64,000 nt of DNA from an uncultured Clostridia bacterium (GCA_947631185.1 CANRKJ010000001.1:46933-110932); one strand, 5' to 3'; numbered from the stretch's first letter, positions 8,190 through 19,063 are shown. The notes: a model not told the origin generated them from the sequence alone. Made by a program: numbers and translations.

Positions 8190-9974
8190 ATGGAAAAAAA
8201 ACTAGAATATCCATTTGATGTAACATATTTAATGAAAAACAAAAAGAAAATAAGAAGAAAGTTACTAGAAAATGAAAGCTTACTAGAGAAAAATATTGCC
8301 ATATTAGGTGGCTCTACAACAAGTGAAATAAAAAATATGTTAGAAATATTTTTATTGAACTATGGAATTAAACCTAACTTTTATGAATCAGAATATAACC
8401 AATATTATGAAGATGCTGTATTTGGAAATGAAGAACTTGATAGCTTTAATCCAGATATAATATATATCCACACAACAAATAGGAACATAAAAGAATACCC
8501 AGTAATATATGATAGCAAAGAAGAAGTAAATGAAAAATTAGAAAGTGAATACACAAAATTCAAAAAAATATGGGAGAAACTTTTTGAAAAATTTAACGCA
8601 ACAATAATTCAAAATAACTTCGAATACCCATTTTACCGTTTGTTTGGTAATAAAGATGCAAGTGATATTCACGGAAGAACAAACTTTATTACGAGACTAA
8701 ACCAAAAATTTTATGATTATGCTAACGAAGAAAAAAACTTCTTTATCAATGATATTAACTACGTATCTTCGTGCTATGGATTAGATAAATGGGCTAATCA
8801 ATTTTATTGGCATATGTACAAATATGCAATGGAAGTTCCAGCAATACCATATTTGTCATTTAACTTAGCAAATATAATAAAATCAATATATGGAAAAAAT
8901 AAAAAAGCATTTGTGTTAGATTTAGATAATACGATTTGGGGCGGAATAGTTGGTGATGATGGAGTAGAAAATTTATCACTTGGACCAGAAGTTCCAAGTG
9001 GACAAGTATATTTAGAATTTCAAAATTATTTAAAAGCTCACAAAGATTTAGGAATTATTTTAAACATAGATTCAAAAAACGAACATGAAAATGCAATAGC
9101 AGGTCTAAAACATCCAGCAGGAACATTAAGACCAGAAGACTTTATAATAATCAAAGCAAACTGGAATCCTAAAAATTTAAATGTAAAAGAAATTGCAGAA
9201 GAGTTAAATTTAGGGGCAGATAGCTTTGTGTTTGTTGATGATAATCCTGCAGAAAGAAAGATAGTAGAAAATTATATTGAAGGAATTGCAACACCAGAAA
9301 TAGATGTTCCAGAGAACTATATTAAAATTATAGATCATAATGGATATTTTGAAATGACAAACTTTTCAGAAGAAGACTTAAAGAAAAATGAATCATATAA
9401 AGATAATGCCAAAAGAAGTCAAATGATGTCCACTTTTGATAATTATGAAGATTACTTACATTCTTTAAAAATGAAAGCGGAAATATCAACATTTAAGTCA
9501 ATTTATTTAGAAAGAATTTCACAACTAACAAACAAAAGCAATCAATTTAACTTAACTACAAAGCGTTATTCCTTAGCTGATATAGAAGCAGTTAATGAAA
9601 ATGACAATTATATAAAAATATATGGAAAACTTGAAGATATGTTTGGTGACAATGGAGTAATATCAGTTGTAATTGGAGAAATAAAAAATCAAGAAGAATT
9701 ACATATTGATTTATGGATTATGAGTTGCAGAGTTTTAAAAAGAAACATGGAATTTGCTATGATGGATATACTTGTAAAGAAAGCACAGGAAAGAGGAATA
9801 AAAACAATATATGGATATTATTATCCGACAATAAAAAATAAAATGGTTAATAATTTTTACAATTTACAAGGCTTTGAGGAAATCTCTTGTGATGATCAAG
9901 GAAATAAAAAATACAAGTTAGATATATCAAAAGGATATATTAACAAAAATAATGTAATAGAGGTGAATGAATAA
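8190..9974 (+). CDS. FkbH-like HAD-IIIC protein (probable glyceryl-ACP synthase type)
   Basis: A 594-residue three-part protein: an N-terminal SGNH-like region (AILGGSTTSEI), a HAD domain with FVLDLDNTIWGGIVGDDG (DxDxT nucleophile, about residues 243-260) and SFVFVDDNPAERKIVE, and a C-terminal GNAT-like region (IDLWIMSCRVLKRNME). This is the FkbH family, whose studied members take 1,3-bisphosphoglycerate and load D-glycerate onto an acyl carrier protein. An ACP gene follows with a one-base overlap, supporting the same pairing. The product would feed the MaoC, SDR and MBOAT proteins encoded next. Family sure; glyceryl substrate is inferred from studied members. Confidence 0.8.
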   Translation: MEKKLEYPFDVTYLMKNKKKIRRKLLENESLLEKNIAILGGSTTSEIKNMLEIFLLNYGIKPNFYESEYNQYYEDAVFGNEELDSFNPDIIYIHTTNRNIKEYPVIYDSKEEVNEKLESEYTKFKKIWEKLFEKFNATIIQNNFEYPFYRLFGNKDASDIHGRTNFITRLNQKFYDYANEEKNFFINDINYVSSCYGLDKWANQFYWHMYKYAMEVPAIPYLSFNLANIIKSIYGKNKKAFVLDLDNTIWGGIVGDDGVENLSLGPEVPSGQVYLEFQNYLKAHKDLGIILNIDSKNEHENAIAGLKHPAGTLRPEDFIIIKANWNPKNLNVKEIAEELNLGADSFVFVDDNPAERKIVENYIEGIATPEIDVPENYIKIIDHNGYFEMTNFSEEDLKKNESYKDNAKRSQMMSTFDNYEDYLHSLKMKAEISTFKSIYLERISQLTNKSNQFNLTTKRYSLADIEAVNENDNYIKIYGKLEDMFGDNGVISVVIGEIKNQEELHIDLWIMSCRVLKRNMEFAMMDILVKKAQERGIKTIYGYYYPTIKNKMVNNFYNLQGFEEISCDDQGNKKYKLDISKGYINKNNVIEVNE

Positions 9975-10216
9975 TGGAAAAAGAAGAAATTTATGAAAGA
10001 TTAAATAATGTATTTAGAGAAGTATTTGATGATGAAGAAATAGTTGTAAAGCCTGAAACAACTTCAAGTGATATTGAGGATTGGGATAGTTTAGAACATA
10101 TTAATTTAGTTGTTGCAGTTGAGCAAGAATTTGGAATAAAATTTAATATGAATGAAGTAACAACAATGAAAAATGTTGGTGAAATGGTAGAAATAATTAT
10201 TGCTAGAATGAATTAA
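9974..10216 (+). CDS. Acyl carrier protein of the surface acylation cluster
   Basis: An 80-residue acidic protein with the phosphopantetheine attachment motif WDSLEHINLV; the Ser of DSLEH (about residue 38) is the carrier site. It overlaps the FkbH-like gene by one base and is followed by a dehydratase and a reductase, so it is a dedicated carrier rather than the fatty-acid ACP. It would hold a glyceryl or related short acyl group while it is modified and then handed to the MBOAT acyltransferase. The motif and length make the ACP call very secure; the cargo is inferred. Confidence 0.9.
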   Translation: MEKEEIYERLNNVFREVFDDEEIVVKPETTSSDIEDWDSLEHINLVVAVEQEFGIKFNMNEVTTMKNVGEMVEIIIARMN

Positions 10217-10236
10217 ATATATAAAGAGGAGAAAAA

Positions 10237-10763
<527 letters not shown>

Positions 10764-10771
<8 letters not shown>

Positions 10772-11498
10772 AAAAATATTATTAATAACAGGTGCTTCTT
10801 CTGATATAGGTGTAAATCTAATAAACAAAGTAAGTAAAGATTTTGACTATATTATTGCACATCATAATAAGGATGAGAAGGAACTTCTTAAGATAAAAGA
10901 AAAATTAAAAGACAAGTTAATTTTAATCAAAGGAAATTTTATGGATGAGCAAGATACATATGATTTTGTAGAAAGAGTAAAAGAAACAACTAAAACACCA
11001 ACACATATAGTTCACTTACCTGCAGGTAAGTTTGAACACAAAAAGTTTCCCAAAATAACATGGGAAAAATTTCAAACAGATATAAATATAGCACTTCGCT
11101 CATTAGTTATTATACTTAATAATTTTCTGCCACAAATGGCAAAAAATAAATATGGAAAAATTGTTGTTATGCTAACATCTTGTACCGTAAATATTCCACC
11201 TAAATATTTAGCAAGCTATGTAACTTCAAAATACGCATTATTAGGGTTGGTAAAAGCATTATCAAATGAATACGCAGATAAAGAAATTAAGATAAATGGC
11301 GTTTCGCCGACAATGGTAGAAACAAAATATTTACAAGATGTACCAGAATTACTTGTACAACAAAATGCAATGAACAGTCCAACAGGTAAAAACTTATCCA
11401 TTAATGATGTATTACCAATGTTTGAGTTTTTGCTATCTGAAAAATCTAATAGTATTACAGGGCAAAATATTGCAATAACAAATGGAAATATTATGTAA
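10764..11498 (+). CDS. Short-chain dehydrogenase/reductase (FabG-like)
   Basis: A 244-residue Rossmann protein with LLITGASSDIG (NAD(P)-binding, a variant of TGxxxGxG) at residues 6-16, a Ser in MLTSC, and the catalytic YVTSK (Tyr-x3-Lys). It probably reduces a ketone or oxidises a hydroxyl on the ACP-bound acyl group made by the FkbH/ACP/MaoC proteins encoded upstream. It overlaps the MaoC gene by 8 bases and precedes the MBOAT gene by about 20 bases, in one operon. FabG (23581-24315) is a clearly different copy belonging to fatty-acid synthesis. The exact substrate is unknown. Confidence 0.8.
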
Positions 11499-11519
11499 TA
11501 ATGAAAGGGGTAAAAAATT

Positions 11520-13046
11520 ATGGCTCTGACATCTCTAGTATTTGCTCTATTTAGTATGATTACAGTAGTAATATATTTTATTGTACCAAAAAAACTACAA
11601 TGGATAGTATTACTAACATCAAGTGTTATATTTTTATTTTATAATAATCTAACGGTAGAAACAATTGTACAAGCACTAATTGTATTATTATCTGCTTATT
11701 TTTGCGGAAGATTAGTATATAAAAATAAGGATAAACCTAAAAAATCAAAAGAGTTCTTATTATTAGGAATATTTTTAATTTTAGCACAATTAATTTATTT
11801 AAAATATACTAACCTATTTTTGGCAACTGCTAACCATATAAATAATTTACTAAACATAGACTATCAATTTGAATTTGTACAAACAAATTCACTAATTGGT
11901 ATAAGCTATTATTCCTTAATTATGATAGGATACCTTATAGACGTATTTAGGGGAGGTAGCAAACCACAAAATAATATATTTAAGTGTGCATTGTTTATGT
12001 CATATTTCCCTATTTTATCATCAGGACCATTCATTAGGTATGAAGATAAAAAAGAAGAACTATATGGGCAGCACAAATTTAGCTATGAGGTTATGTGTAG
12101 TGGTTTGGTTAGAATTTTATGGGGACTTTTCAAGATTCTAGTTATTTCTCAAAGATTGGGAATGTTAGTTGATACAGCTTGGAATAACCTAAATACGTAT
12201 AGTGGATTAATTACAATAGTAGCTGCTTTAAGTTTTCCACTACAGTTATACACAAATTTCTCAGGATCAATTGATGTTATAATGGGAATTTCAGAAATAA
12301 TGGGCATAAAATTACCAGAAAACTTCAATGTACCATTTGCTTCAAGAACAATTACAGTATTTTGGAGAAACTGGCATATTACACTTGGAGCATGGCTAAA
12401 AGATTACATATTTTATCCATTATTAAAATCGGATATAATGCAAAACTTAAATAAAAAATGTAAACAAGTTTTTGGGAAAAAAGTTGGTAAAAAAATACCA
12501 CTATTCTTATCAATGTTCATTATGTGGATGATTATAGGAATTTGGCATGGTGGAGCATATACGTTTATTATAGCTACGGGAATATTACAGTTCTTATTTA
12601 TATTTTTAGAAGATGTTTTAAGTTCACTTCCAAAAAAGTTAGGAATTAATATAGATAGCAAAATATATAAAATATTTCAAATAATAAGAACATATCTATT
12701 GTTTGCATTTGCAATGATATTTTTTAGAGCACCAAGAGTAATTGTAGCTTTTGATGCTATAAAAAATTGTTTTAATATAGGTGCGTCATTAACCAAGGGT
12801 GCAATAGTTGGATTTTTGAACAATGCAGGATTAGACATAAAAGAAATAGCAGTATTGTTGATAGCACTAATGATATTGTTTATAGTAGAAATGCTATCTC
12901 TAAAAGGTAGTGTCAAAGAAAAGCTATTTAAACAAAATATTGTGTTTAGATGGACAATTTTATACATATTACTATTTGCAATTATAATATTTGGATGCTA
13001 TGGTGAAGGATATAGTGCAGCAAATTTTATTTACCAACAATTTTAA
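11520..13046 (+). CDS. MBOAT-family O-acyltransferase (DltB/AlgI-like)
   Basis: A 508-residue polytopic membrane protein with the MBOAT core: SYYSLIMIGYLIDVFRG, LSSGPFIRYEDKK, NFNVPFASRTITVFWRNWHITLGAWLKDYIFYPL, and IIGIWHGGAYTFI, whose His is the conserved catalytic residue. MBOAT proteins such as AlgI and DltB pass acyl groups across the membrane to extracellular polymers. Placed after a carrier protein and acyl-modifying enzymes and before an SGNH-like protein, it is the likely export and transfer step of this cluster. RBS AAGGGG lies shortly upstream of ATG 11520. The family call is very safe. Confidence 0.9.
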   Translation: MALTSLVFALFSMITVVIYFIVPKKLQWIVLLTSSVIFLFYNNLTVETIVQALIVLLSAYFCGRLVYKNKDKPKKSKEFLLLGIFLILAQLIYLKYTNLFLATANHINNLLNIDYQFEFVQTNSLIGISYYSLIMIGYLIDVFRGGSKPQNNIFKCALFMSYFPILSSGPFIRYEDKKEELYGQHKFSYEVMCSGLVRILWGLFKILVISQRLGMLVDTAWNNLNTYSGLITIVAALSFPLQLYTNFSGSIDVIMGISEIMGIKLPENFNVPFASRTITVFWRNWHITLGAWLKDYIFYPLLKSDIMQNLNKKCKQVFGKKVGKKIPLFLSMFIMWMIIGIWHGGAYTFIIATGILQFLFIFLEDVLSSLPKKLGINIDSKIYKIFQIIRTYLLFAFAMIFFRAPRVIVAFDAIKNCFNIGASLTKGAIVGFLNNAGLDIKEIAVLLIALMILFIVEMLSLKGSVKEKLFKQNIVFRWTILYILLFAIIIFGCYGEGYSAANFIYQQF

Positions 13047-13056
13047 GGAGTTGAAT

Positions 13057-14091
13057 ATGAAAAAGAATATTATAAAAATTATTGTATTTATAATTCTGCT
13101 ATTAATATTTTTGTATATCATTGCTAAACTTTTGTGGTTGCCACCAAATAATATTACCTATTTTTATGAAGAACCTAAAAACTCATTAGATATAGTTTGC
13201 ATTGGCAGTAGTAGTATATACAAACATTTTAATACAGTATTAGCTTATGATTTATATGGATACACAACTGGTATGTTTACTTCAGATGCTCAACCTTTTC
13301 CATTGGTTAAATACAGTTTAGAAGAAATAGAAAAATACCAGAATAATCCTTTATACATTATTGATTTAGCTACTGCAACAGAAAATTTTAACAACATTGA
13401 AGGCGAAGTAACAAGAAAAACAACTGATTTAATGAAATTATCTCAAAATCGTACAAATGCTATTAATAAAATGTTAAGTTATAATAAACAAATAGAGAAA
13501 AAAGACTATATAAATTATTACTTCAGTTTTCTTATGTATCATAACAAATGGAAAGATCTTTCAAAGCAAAATATTTTAGGTAATAAATATTTATATAAAG
13601 GTTATTATTTTGTTAAAGGTACTGCAGATAGAGTGATTCAAGACGAATTTGTTTGGAGTGAAAATGAAGTAGAATTAGGTGAAGAAAATAAAAAGGTATT
13701 AAATGAGTTGATAGATTATATAAAATCAAAAAATTTAAATGTATTGTTTGTTCTTTCCAAAAGATATTATGATGAAGAAACGAATGGTAAATTAAATGAA
13801 GTTATAAAAATTATAATAGAAAACAACCTAAAAGTTATTAATTTCAACCAGATAGACGAGCTTAACAATATTAATTTTGCGACAGATTATTATAACAAAG
13901 AGCATTTAAATGTATATGGAACCACTAAATACACATTATATTTTGCAGAATATTTAAAGGAAAATTACAAATTACCAGATCATAGAGGTGATCCTAAATA
14001 TAATTCATGGATTAGCGAGTACAAAAGATTTAAGAATGATTATAAAAATGCAACAGGTAATAATTTTGAGGACTTAATAAATAAACAATAA
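13057..14091 (+). CDS. Membrane-anchored SGNH/DltD-like protein, partner of the MBOAT enzyme
   Basis: ATG 13057 follows AAGGAG and gives one N-terminal membrane helix (about residues 5-25) and an extracellular domain, 344 residues in total. DIVCIGSSSIYKHFN is an SGNH-type nucleophile block (GSSS), and YNKEHLNVYGTTKYT near the C-terminus holds the expected Asp/Glu-His region. Such proteins follow MBOAT genes (AlgJ, DltD, PatB logic) and finish acyl transfer onto the polymer outside the cell. A reading frame from 12991 is also open but lies inside the MBOAT gene and lacks an RBS. Function is inferred from context and motifs. Confidence 0.65.
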   Translation: MKKNIIKIIVFIILLLIFLYIIAKLLWLPPNNITYFYEEPKNSLDIVCIGSSSIYKHFNTVLAYDLYGYTTGMFTSDAQPFPLVKYSLEEIEKYQNNPLYIIDLATATENFNNIEGEVTRKTTDLMKLSQNRTNAINKMLSYNKQIEKKDYINYYFSFLMYHNKWKDLSKQNILGNKYLYKGYYFVKGTADRVIQDEFVWSENEVELGEENKKVLNELIDYIKSKNLNVLFVLSKRYYDEETNGKLNEVIKIIIENNLKVINFNQIDELNNINFATDYYNKEHLNVYGTTKYTLYFAEYLKENYKLPDHRGDPKYNSWISEYKRFKNDYKNATGNNFEDLINKQ

Positions 14092-14125
14092 ATATAAAAA
14101 ATATTTAAGAAGGAGAGTTTAAGAT

Positions 14126-14932
14126 ATGGAAGAAGAAATAGAAAAAATCAAAAGTGGAGAAAATCTTACACTAATCGCAGGACCTTGCGTTATTGAAAGT
14201 GAAGAGAATGTGATGTTAATCGCTAAGAAAATGAAAGAAATAACAGATAAATTAGAGATTAACTATTACTTTAAATCTTCATTTGATAAAGCAAATAGAA
14301 CATCTATAAGTTCATATAGAGGACCTGGAATTGAAAAAGGTTTGGAAATATTAAAAAAAGTAAAAGATGAATTAGGATTAAGAATAGCTACTGATATTCA
14401 TGAGCCTTGGCAAGCTGAGAAAGTAGCTAAAGTTGCAGATATAATTCAAATACCCGCATTTTTGTGTAGACAAACAGATTTATTAGTTTCTGCAGCCAAA
14501 ACAGGTAAATTAATTAATGTTAAAAAAGCTCAATTTCTAGCTCCATGGGATATGAAAAATGTAGTAGGTAAATTAGAAGAAAGTGGAAGTAGAAACATAA
14601 TGCTTTGTGAAAGAGGAACTTGTTTTGGATATAATAATTTAGTAGTTGACATGACAGGTTTAATTGAAATGAAAAAAATGGGATATCCAATTATTTTTGA
14701 TGCTACACATAGTGTTCAAAAACCAGGAGGAAAAGGAAATGCTACTGGTGGAAATAGAGAATATGTTGAATACTTGGCTAAAGCAGCTATGGCAGTTGGT
14801 ATAGATGGATTATTTATGGAGGTTCATCCAGATCCTGATAATGCTTTATCAGATGGACCTAATATGGTTAAATTAAATGATATGGAAGATTTATTGATTA
14901 AATTAATAAAAATAAAAAATGCATTAAAATAA
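14126..14932 (+). CDS. kdsA: 3-deoxy-8-phosphooctulonate synthase
   Basis: A 268-residue protein with the whole KdsA pattern: [105 protein letters not shown], and [17 protein letters not shown]. It condenses phosphoenolpyruvate with arabinose-5-phosphate to make Kdo-8-phosphate. The N in KANRTS and the C before FLAPWD region place it in KdsA rather than DAHP synthase. Together with kdsC and the KdsD-like gene it gives a Kdo pathway. RBS AAGGAG is well placed. Confidence 0.95.
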   Translation: MEEEIEKIKSGENLTLIAGPCVIESEENVMLIAKKMKEITDKLEINYYFKSSFDKANRTSISSYRGPGIEKGLEILKKVKDELGLRIATDIHEPWQAEKVAKVADIIQIPAFLCRQTDLLVSAAKTGKLINVKKAQFLAPWDMKNVVGKLEESGSRNIMLCERGTCFGYNNLVVDMTGLIEMKKMGYPIIFDATHSVQKPGGKGNATGGNREYVEYLAKAAMAVGIDGLFMEVHPDPDNALSDGPNMVKLNDMEDLLIKLIKIKNALK

Positions 14933-14943
14933 GGAGAATAATA

Positions 14944-15969
14944 TTGGAAAGAGATAGATCAATAGATATATTAAAAGGAATAGGTATTCTCTTTGTAATA
15001 ATTGGACATATGAGTCAATATATTCCACATAATTTACTAATATACATATATTCATTTCATATGCCGTTGTTTTTTTATGTTTCTGGTTATCTATATAAAG
15101 AAAAATATGAAAATTTAACTTTTTTTGAGTATGTAAAGAAGAGATTTTTACAGTTAATTTATCCATATTTTACTTTAACAATTATAAATTTTTTATGGTT
15201 TTTATTAAAAGATCATACCATTATAGGATGTGGTAAATACATTTTATCTTTTCTTTATTCTAACTATATTTTCGATATGAATTATGTTGGTGCAATTTGG
15301 TTTTTAGCATGTTTGTTTATAGTAGAGATATTTTATTTCCTTTTAAAAAGAAAAAAGAGTAATGGGTTTCTGTATGGAAGTTTGATATTATGTTTATGTG
15401 CTGGATTAATATTATCTAAAATAAATTTTATAAGATTACCATTTTGGATTGATATAGCTTTTTTTGGAATTTTATTTTATCATTTTGGTTATTTTATTAA
15501 ATGTTTTAAAGAAAAACATAATATTAATAAAATTGCAAGACTAATATTAATAATTTTAATGATATTATTTAATATATTATTTTGCGTTTTGAACTCTAAA
15601 TATTGTGATAGATTTTATGGTAGAATAGATTTATTATATTTATATTTAGGAAACTATTTTTATTTCTTTATTTCTGCTATTTGTGGGATATTATCATGGC
15701 AATTAATTTCAGAAATTATAGGAAAAAATTTTATATTAGAATTATTTGGAAAAAATACATTAATTATTATGGGGATACATATTATAATTTTACAAATATT
15801 AGTTAAAATTTTTAAAATATTAAATTTTACAAATATTTATTTTAGCTTTATTTTTATATTTGTTATAACATCAATATCTTCATTGATAATTTCATTATTT
15901 ATAAAAAAATATTTACCAATAATAACTAATCCAAAAATTAAAAAAGGAGAATTAAATGGAAAAATTTGA
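14944..15969 (+). CDS. Acyltransferase-3 membrane protein
   Basis: A 341-residue protein starting at TTG 14944 behind AAGGAG. It opens with ERDRSIDILKGIGILFVIIGHMSQ (Arg and catalytic His region) and SFHMPLFFYVSGYLYK, with about ten hydrophobic helices; FGKNTLIIMGIHIIILQ near the C-terminus is typical of the family. It would acylate a surface sugar, using cytoplasmic acyl-CoA. It has no His-Thr leader and no frameshift, unlike its relative at 7103-8186, so it is an uninterrupted comparison for that gene. It sits between kdsA and the KdsD-like gene and overlaps the latter by 14 bases. Confidence 0.85.
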   Translation: MERDRSIDILKGIGILFVIIGHMSQYIPHNLLIYIYSFHMPLFFYVSGYLYKEKYENLTFFEYVKKRFLQLIYPYFTLTIINFLWFLLKDHTIIGCGKYILSFLYSNYIFDMNYVGAIWFLACLFIVEIFYFLLKRKKSNGFLYGSLILCLCAGLILSKINFIRLPFWIDIAFFGILFYHFGYFIKCFKEKHNINKIARLILIILMILFNILFCVLNSKYCDRFYGRIDLLYLYLGNYFYFFISAICGILSWQLISEIIGKNFILELFGKNTLIIMGIHIIILQILVKIFKILNFTNIYFSFIFIFVITSISSLIISLFIKKYLPIITNPKIKKGELNGKI

Positions 15970-16936
15970 TATTATAAAAGAAGGAAAAAATGTTTTTAAT
16001 ATTGAAATAGAATCTTTAAAAAAAGTTTCAGAAAATTTAGATAAGAATTTTGAGAAAATTGTAAATGAAATTAATAATTGTAAGGGAAAAATCATTTTTA
16101 CTGGAATGGGGAAACCAGGGCATATAGCTAAAAAACTAGCTGCTACATTTGCATCTCTTGGAACACCTTCATTTTGTTTACATCCAGCTGAAGCTCAGCA
16201 TGGAGATTTAGGAATGGTTTCAAAAGAGGATGTTGTTGTAGCAATAAGCTATAGTGGAGAAAGTGAAGAAATAACTAGAATTTTACAAAATATAAAGAAA
16301 ATAGGTGCGAAATTAATAGGAATATCTGGAAATAAAAATTCTACTCTAATTAAAGAATCAGATTTATCTTTTGTATTTCCACAATTTGAAGAAGCTTGTT
16401 ATATGAAATTAGCTCCTACATCAAGTACTACTGCTACACTTGCTTTAGGTGATGCAATTGCTGTTACATGTGCAAAAATGAAAGCTTTTACTAAGCGAGA
16501 TTTTGCTTTATTTCATCCAGCAGGGTCATTGGGAAAAAGCTTGATTTATACTGTAGGAGATTTGATGAGTGTTGGGAAAGAAAACTCAATAGTTACTGTT
16601 GAAGATTCCTTTGAAAAGGCAATTTCAGAAATGTGTAGAACTAGTTTAGGAATGGTTAATGTTGTAGATAAAGATAATCATCTAGTAGGAATATTTACTG
16701 ATGGAGATTTGAGAAGAAAATTAGCAGAGAAAGTAGATATATATAATATGGAATTAGAAGATATAATTACAAAGGAACCAATTAAGATTAGAAAAGATAT
16801 GCTTGCTGTAGAAGCTCTAAGACTTATGATTCAAGGTGAAAGAAAAGTGTCTGTTGCTCCAGTTGTTGATGAGAATAATAAATTATTGGGTGCTTTATGT
16901 GCTAAAGATATTATAAAAGTAGGAATAGTTTTATAA
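15956..16936 (+). CDS. kdsD: Arabinose-5-phosphate isomerase (KdsD/KpsF type)
   Basis: A 326-residue protein with an N-terminal SIS sugar-isomerase domain (FTGMGKPGHIAKKLAATFASLGTPSFCLHPAEAQHGDLGM, shown in part by GMGKPG, HPAEAQHGDLG and SYSGESEE) and two C-terminal CBS domains (MSVGKENSIVTVEDS and DIITKEPIKIRKDM regions). This matches KdsD/KpsF enzymes that turn ribulose-5-phosphate into arabinose-5-phosphate, the substrate of KdsA. It overlaps the preceding acyltransferase by 14 bases and sits near kdsA, kdsC and the cytidylyltransferase gene, completing a route to activated Kdo. Confidence 0.92.
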   Translation: MEKFDIIKEGKNVFNIEIESLKKVSENLDKNFEKIVNEINNCKGKIIFTGMGKPGHIAKKLAATFASLGTPSFCLHPAEAQHGDLGMVSKEDVVVAISYSGESEEITRILQNIKKIGAKLIGISGNKNSTLIKESDLSFVFPQFEEACYMKLAPTSSTTATLALGDAIAVTCAKMKAFTKRDFALFHPAGSLGKSLIYTVGDLMSVGKENSIVTVEDSFEKAISEMCRTSLGMVNVVDKDNHLVGIFTDGDLRRKLAEKVDIYNMELEDIITKEPIKIRKDMLAVEALRLMIQGERKVSVAPVVDENNKLLGALCAKDIIKVGIVL

Positions 16937-16956
16937 AATTTTTAACGAGGTTTACA

Positions 16957-18360
16957 ATGAAAAAAGAAAAAGAATACATAAAAAACACTATTATTTTGTT
17001 AATAGGTAAATTCTCAACACAGATAATATCATTTCTATTATTACCTATATATACATATAAACTAGCAACTTCAAACTATGGATATATAGATTTAGTACAA
17101 ACTTATATATCATTACTTGTACCAATAGTATTACTTCAATTAGATAGTGCGGTTTTTAGATATCTAATAGATATAAGAAAAAAAGAAGAAGAAAAAAATA
17201 AAATTATTTCAACCTCTTTTATAGGTGTTTTGGTAATTTTGTTTTTTTCTATAATTATAGCAGTTATTTTAAAATTATTTATTAAAATAGAATACTTTTA
17301 TATTATTTTAATAAATATAATAGTTCAAGTTTTTAACACATATGTAATGGCTATTGCTAGAGGAAACGGACATAATACTACATATTCAATTTCAAGCATA
17401 ATTATGTCTATAGTTAATTTATTAGTAAATTTAGTGTTAATTTTACTATTAGGTTTTGATGCTAGAAGTATTTTATTTGCTTCAATACTTGGAAACATAT
17501 TAAGTTTTATTTATGTATTTTTTAAAGAACACGTATATAAATATATTAGATTTAAATATTATGATTCAAATATACTAAAAAAGTTATTAAAATATTCAAT
17601 ACCTATGATACCTAATGTATTATCTTGGTGGGTTGTTGGTGTATCAGATAGGACTATTATAGTTTATTTCTTATCTACAGCAGCTAATGGAATTTATTCG
17701 GTTTCATGTAAATTTTCAAATTTATTAAATAGTATATTTTCTATATTTAGTATGTCATGGCAAGAAATGGTTTCTATGCATATAAATGACTCTGATAGTA
17801 GTGAATTTATATCAAAAATGATAATAAAAATATTTAACTTTTTTATATTATTATCATGTGGGATTGTTGGACTTTTACCTATATTATATTTGGTAATAAT
17901 AGGAAAAGAATATATAAATTCATATAATTATATTCCAATTTTATTAACTGCAAATCTGTTTAGTGTATTAGTAGGATTATTTGGAGGAATATATATTGCA
18001 AAAAAAATGACTAAAAAAGTAGCTACTACCACAATTTATTCTGCAATAATTAATATTGTAATTAATATTATATTTATTAAAAAATTCGGTTTATATGCAG
18101 CAAGTGGTTCAACTTTATTAGCATATTTTATTATGACTATATATAGATTTTATGATGTTAAAAAAATAGTTAATATAAAATTAAATTTAAATGAATCTAT
18201 TATTTATATAATAGCTTATATTATTTTAATTATATTATATTATTTTAAATTTAATTTATTGAGCATTATAATGACATTTATTATATCTATATTATATATT
18301 TATAATAATAAAAACTTTATTTATGAAATAATAATAAAAAAATTTAAAAAAAGTAATTAG
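16957..18360 (+). CDS. Second Wzx-like polysaccharide flippase
   Basis: A 467-residue membrane protein with KNTIILLIGKFSTQIISFLLLPIYTYKLATSNYG at the start, the PST/MOP signature, followed by about twelve to fourteen helices and PMIPNVLSWWVVGVSDRTIIVYF in the centre. It probably flips an undecaprenyl-linked glycan. It is only distantly like the flippase at 4440-5858. The gene starts 20 bases after kdsD and ends just before a strong bidirectional terminator, closing the polysaccharide locus. Confidence 0.85.
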   Translation: MKKEKEYIKNTIILLIGKFSTQIISFLLLPIYTYKLATSNYGYIDLVQTYISLLVPIVLLQLDSAVFRYLIDIRKKEEEKNKIISTSFIGVLVILFFSIIIAVILKLFIKIEYFYIILINIIVQVFNTYVMAIARGNGHNTTYSISSIIMSIVNLLVNLVLILLLGFDARSILFASILGNILSFIYVFFKEHVYKYIRFKYYDSNILKKLLKYSIPMIPNVLSWWVVGVSDRTIIVYFLSTAANGIYSVSCKFSNLLNSIFSIFSMSWQEMVSMHINDSDSSEFISKMIIKIFNFFILLSCGIVGLLPILYLVIIGKEYINSYNYIPILLTANLFSVLVGLFGGIYIAKKMTKKVATTTIYSAIINIVINIIFIKKFGLYAASGSTLLAYFIMTIYRFYDVKKIVNIKLNLNESIIYIIAYIILIILYYFKFNLLSIIMTFIISILYIYNNKNFIYEIIIKKFKKSN

Positions 18361-18377
18361 GTAATTATTTTAAAACC

Positions 18378-18405
18378 AAAAAGTCAGCCAAGAGGCTGAC
18401 TTTTT
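18378..18405. terminator. Bidirectional intrinsic terminator
   Basis: A 12-bp perfect stem (AAAAAGTCAGCC / GGCTGACTTTTT) with loop AAGA. The A-run on one side and the T-run on the other make it work for the flippase operon and for the convergent gene 18407-19063. Confidence 0.9.
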
Positions 18406-18406
18406 G

Positions 18407-19063
18407 TTAGTTGCTAGAATCTTCTTCAGAATTTTGCAATTCTTTGAGTTTTTTTCTCTGCCACAAAACATATGGTGAATTCAAAAAACTGATATAATCA
18501 TCATATAAGTTTTGTAAATATTCACCGCTGTCTATTATTTCAGATCGAGATTCTTTTGAGAGTTGAATTGATTCAACTGGTAGATTTAGAATTGTAAAAA
18601 CAGTTTTGTCTTTGTTTGGAATCAAATCAAATCGTATTTCTCTTAAGAAAAGCCTTTCTGAATCCCATAGATATGTTTGTAAAAACTTTGTTGCTTTTTT
18701 TACCCAAACTCTTAATGATTGAACATTTTCATCACTCAAATTCAAATTTAATGGTAATAATTTTGAGTTTATAAAATATTTTCCATTTCTTCCAAAAAAA
18801 GGTGGACCAATATTAGATTTTTGTATTATTTTTTCTGGATCTTTTGGGGTATTTGCTGGTTTTGGATAAGTAATAATAACACGTATACTGTAATATGAGG
18901 CTGACCCAAGATATATTTTATCTATATCTTCCTCTGTTAGATCTTTCCGGTCCTCACTTGTCCAAAACTTAATAACATCAGACTTTACATTTTCTGATAT
19001 GGCAGAAATGAAGTGGTTTTGAACCTGGTACTTGAATTCCAGATTACTAAATTCGCCGTTCAT
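18407..19063 (-). CDS. Hypothetical protein, less A+T-biased codon use, CGG as Arg
   Basis: A 218-residue soluble protein that I do not recognise. No signal peptide or membrane segment is visible; the middle has VWVKKATKFLQTYLWDSERLFLREIRFDL, and the N-terminal part resembles a small protein-interaction domain more than an enzyme. RBS GGAGGAA lies before ATG 19063. Codon use is richer in G+C than its neighbours, and codon 39 is CGG in the context E-D-R-K-D without a shift, so it looks acquired from a CGG-reading donor. It has its own promoter and shares the terminator at 18378. Possible alternatives (TIGR04255-like protein) cannot be tested here. Confidence 0.6.
   Translation of the reverse strand: MNGEFSNLEFKYQVQNHFISAISENVKSDVIKFWTSEDRKDLTEEDIDKIYLGSASYYSIRVIITYPKPANTPKDPEKIIQKSNIGPPFFGRNGKYFINSKLLPLNLNLSDENVQSLRVWVKKATKFLQTYLWDSERLFLREIRFDLIPNKDKTVFTILNLPVESIQLSKESRSEIIDSGEYLQNLYDDYISFLNSPYVLWQRKKLKELQNSEEDSSN

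Noticed and set aside
12991..13056. Upstream start for the SGNH-like gene
   Set aside because: It overlaps the MBOAT gene, has no RBS, and would put a polar extension before the membrane anchor; ATG 13057 has AAGGAG.
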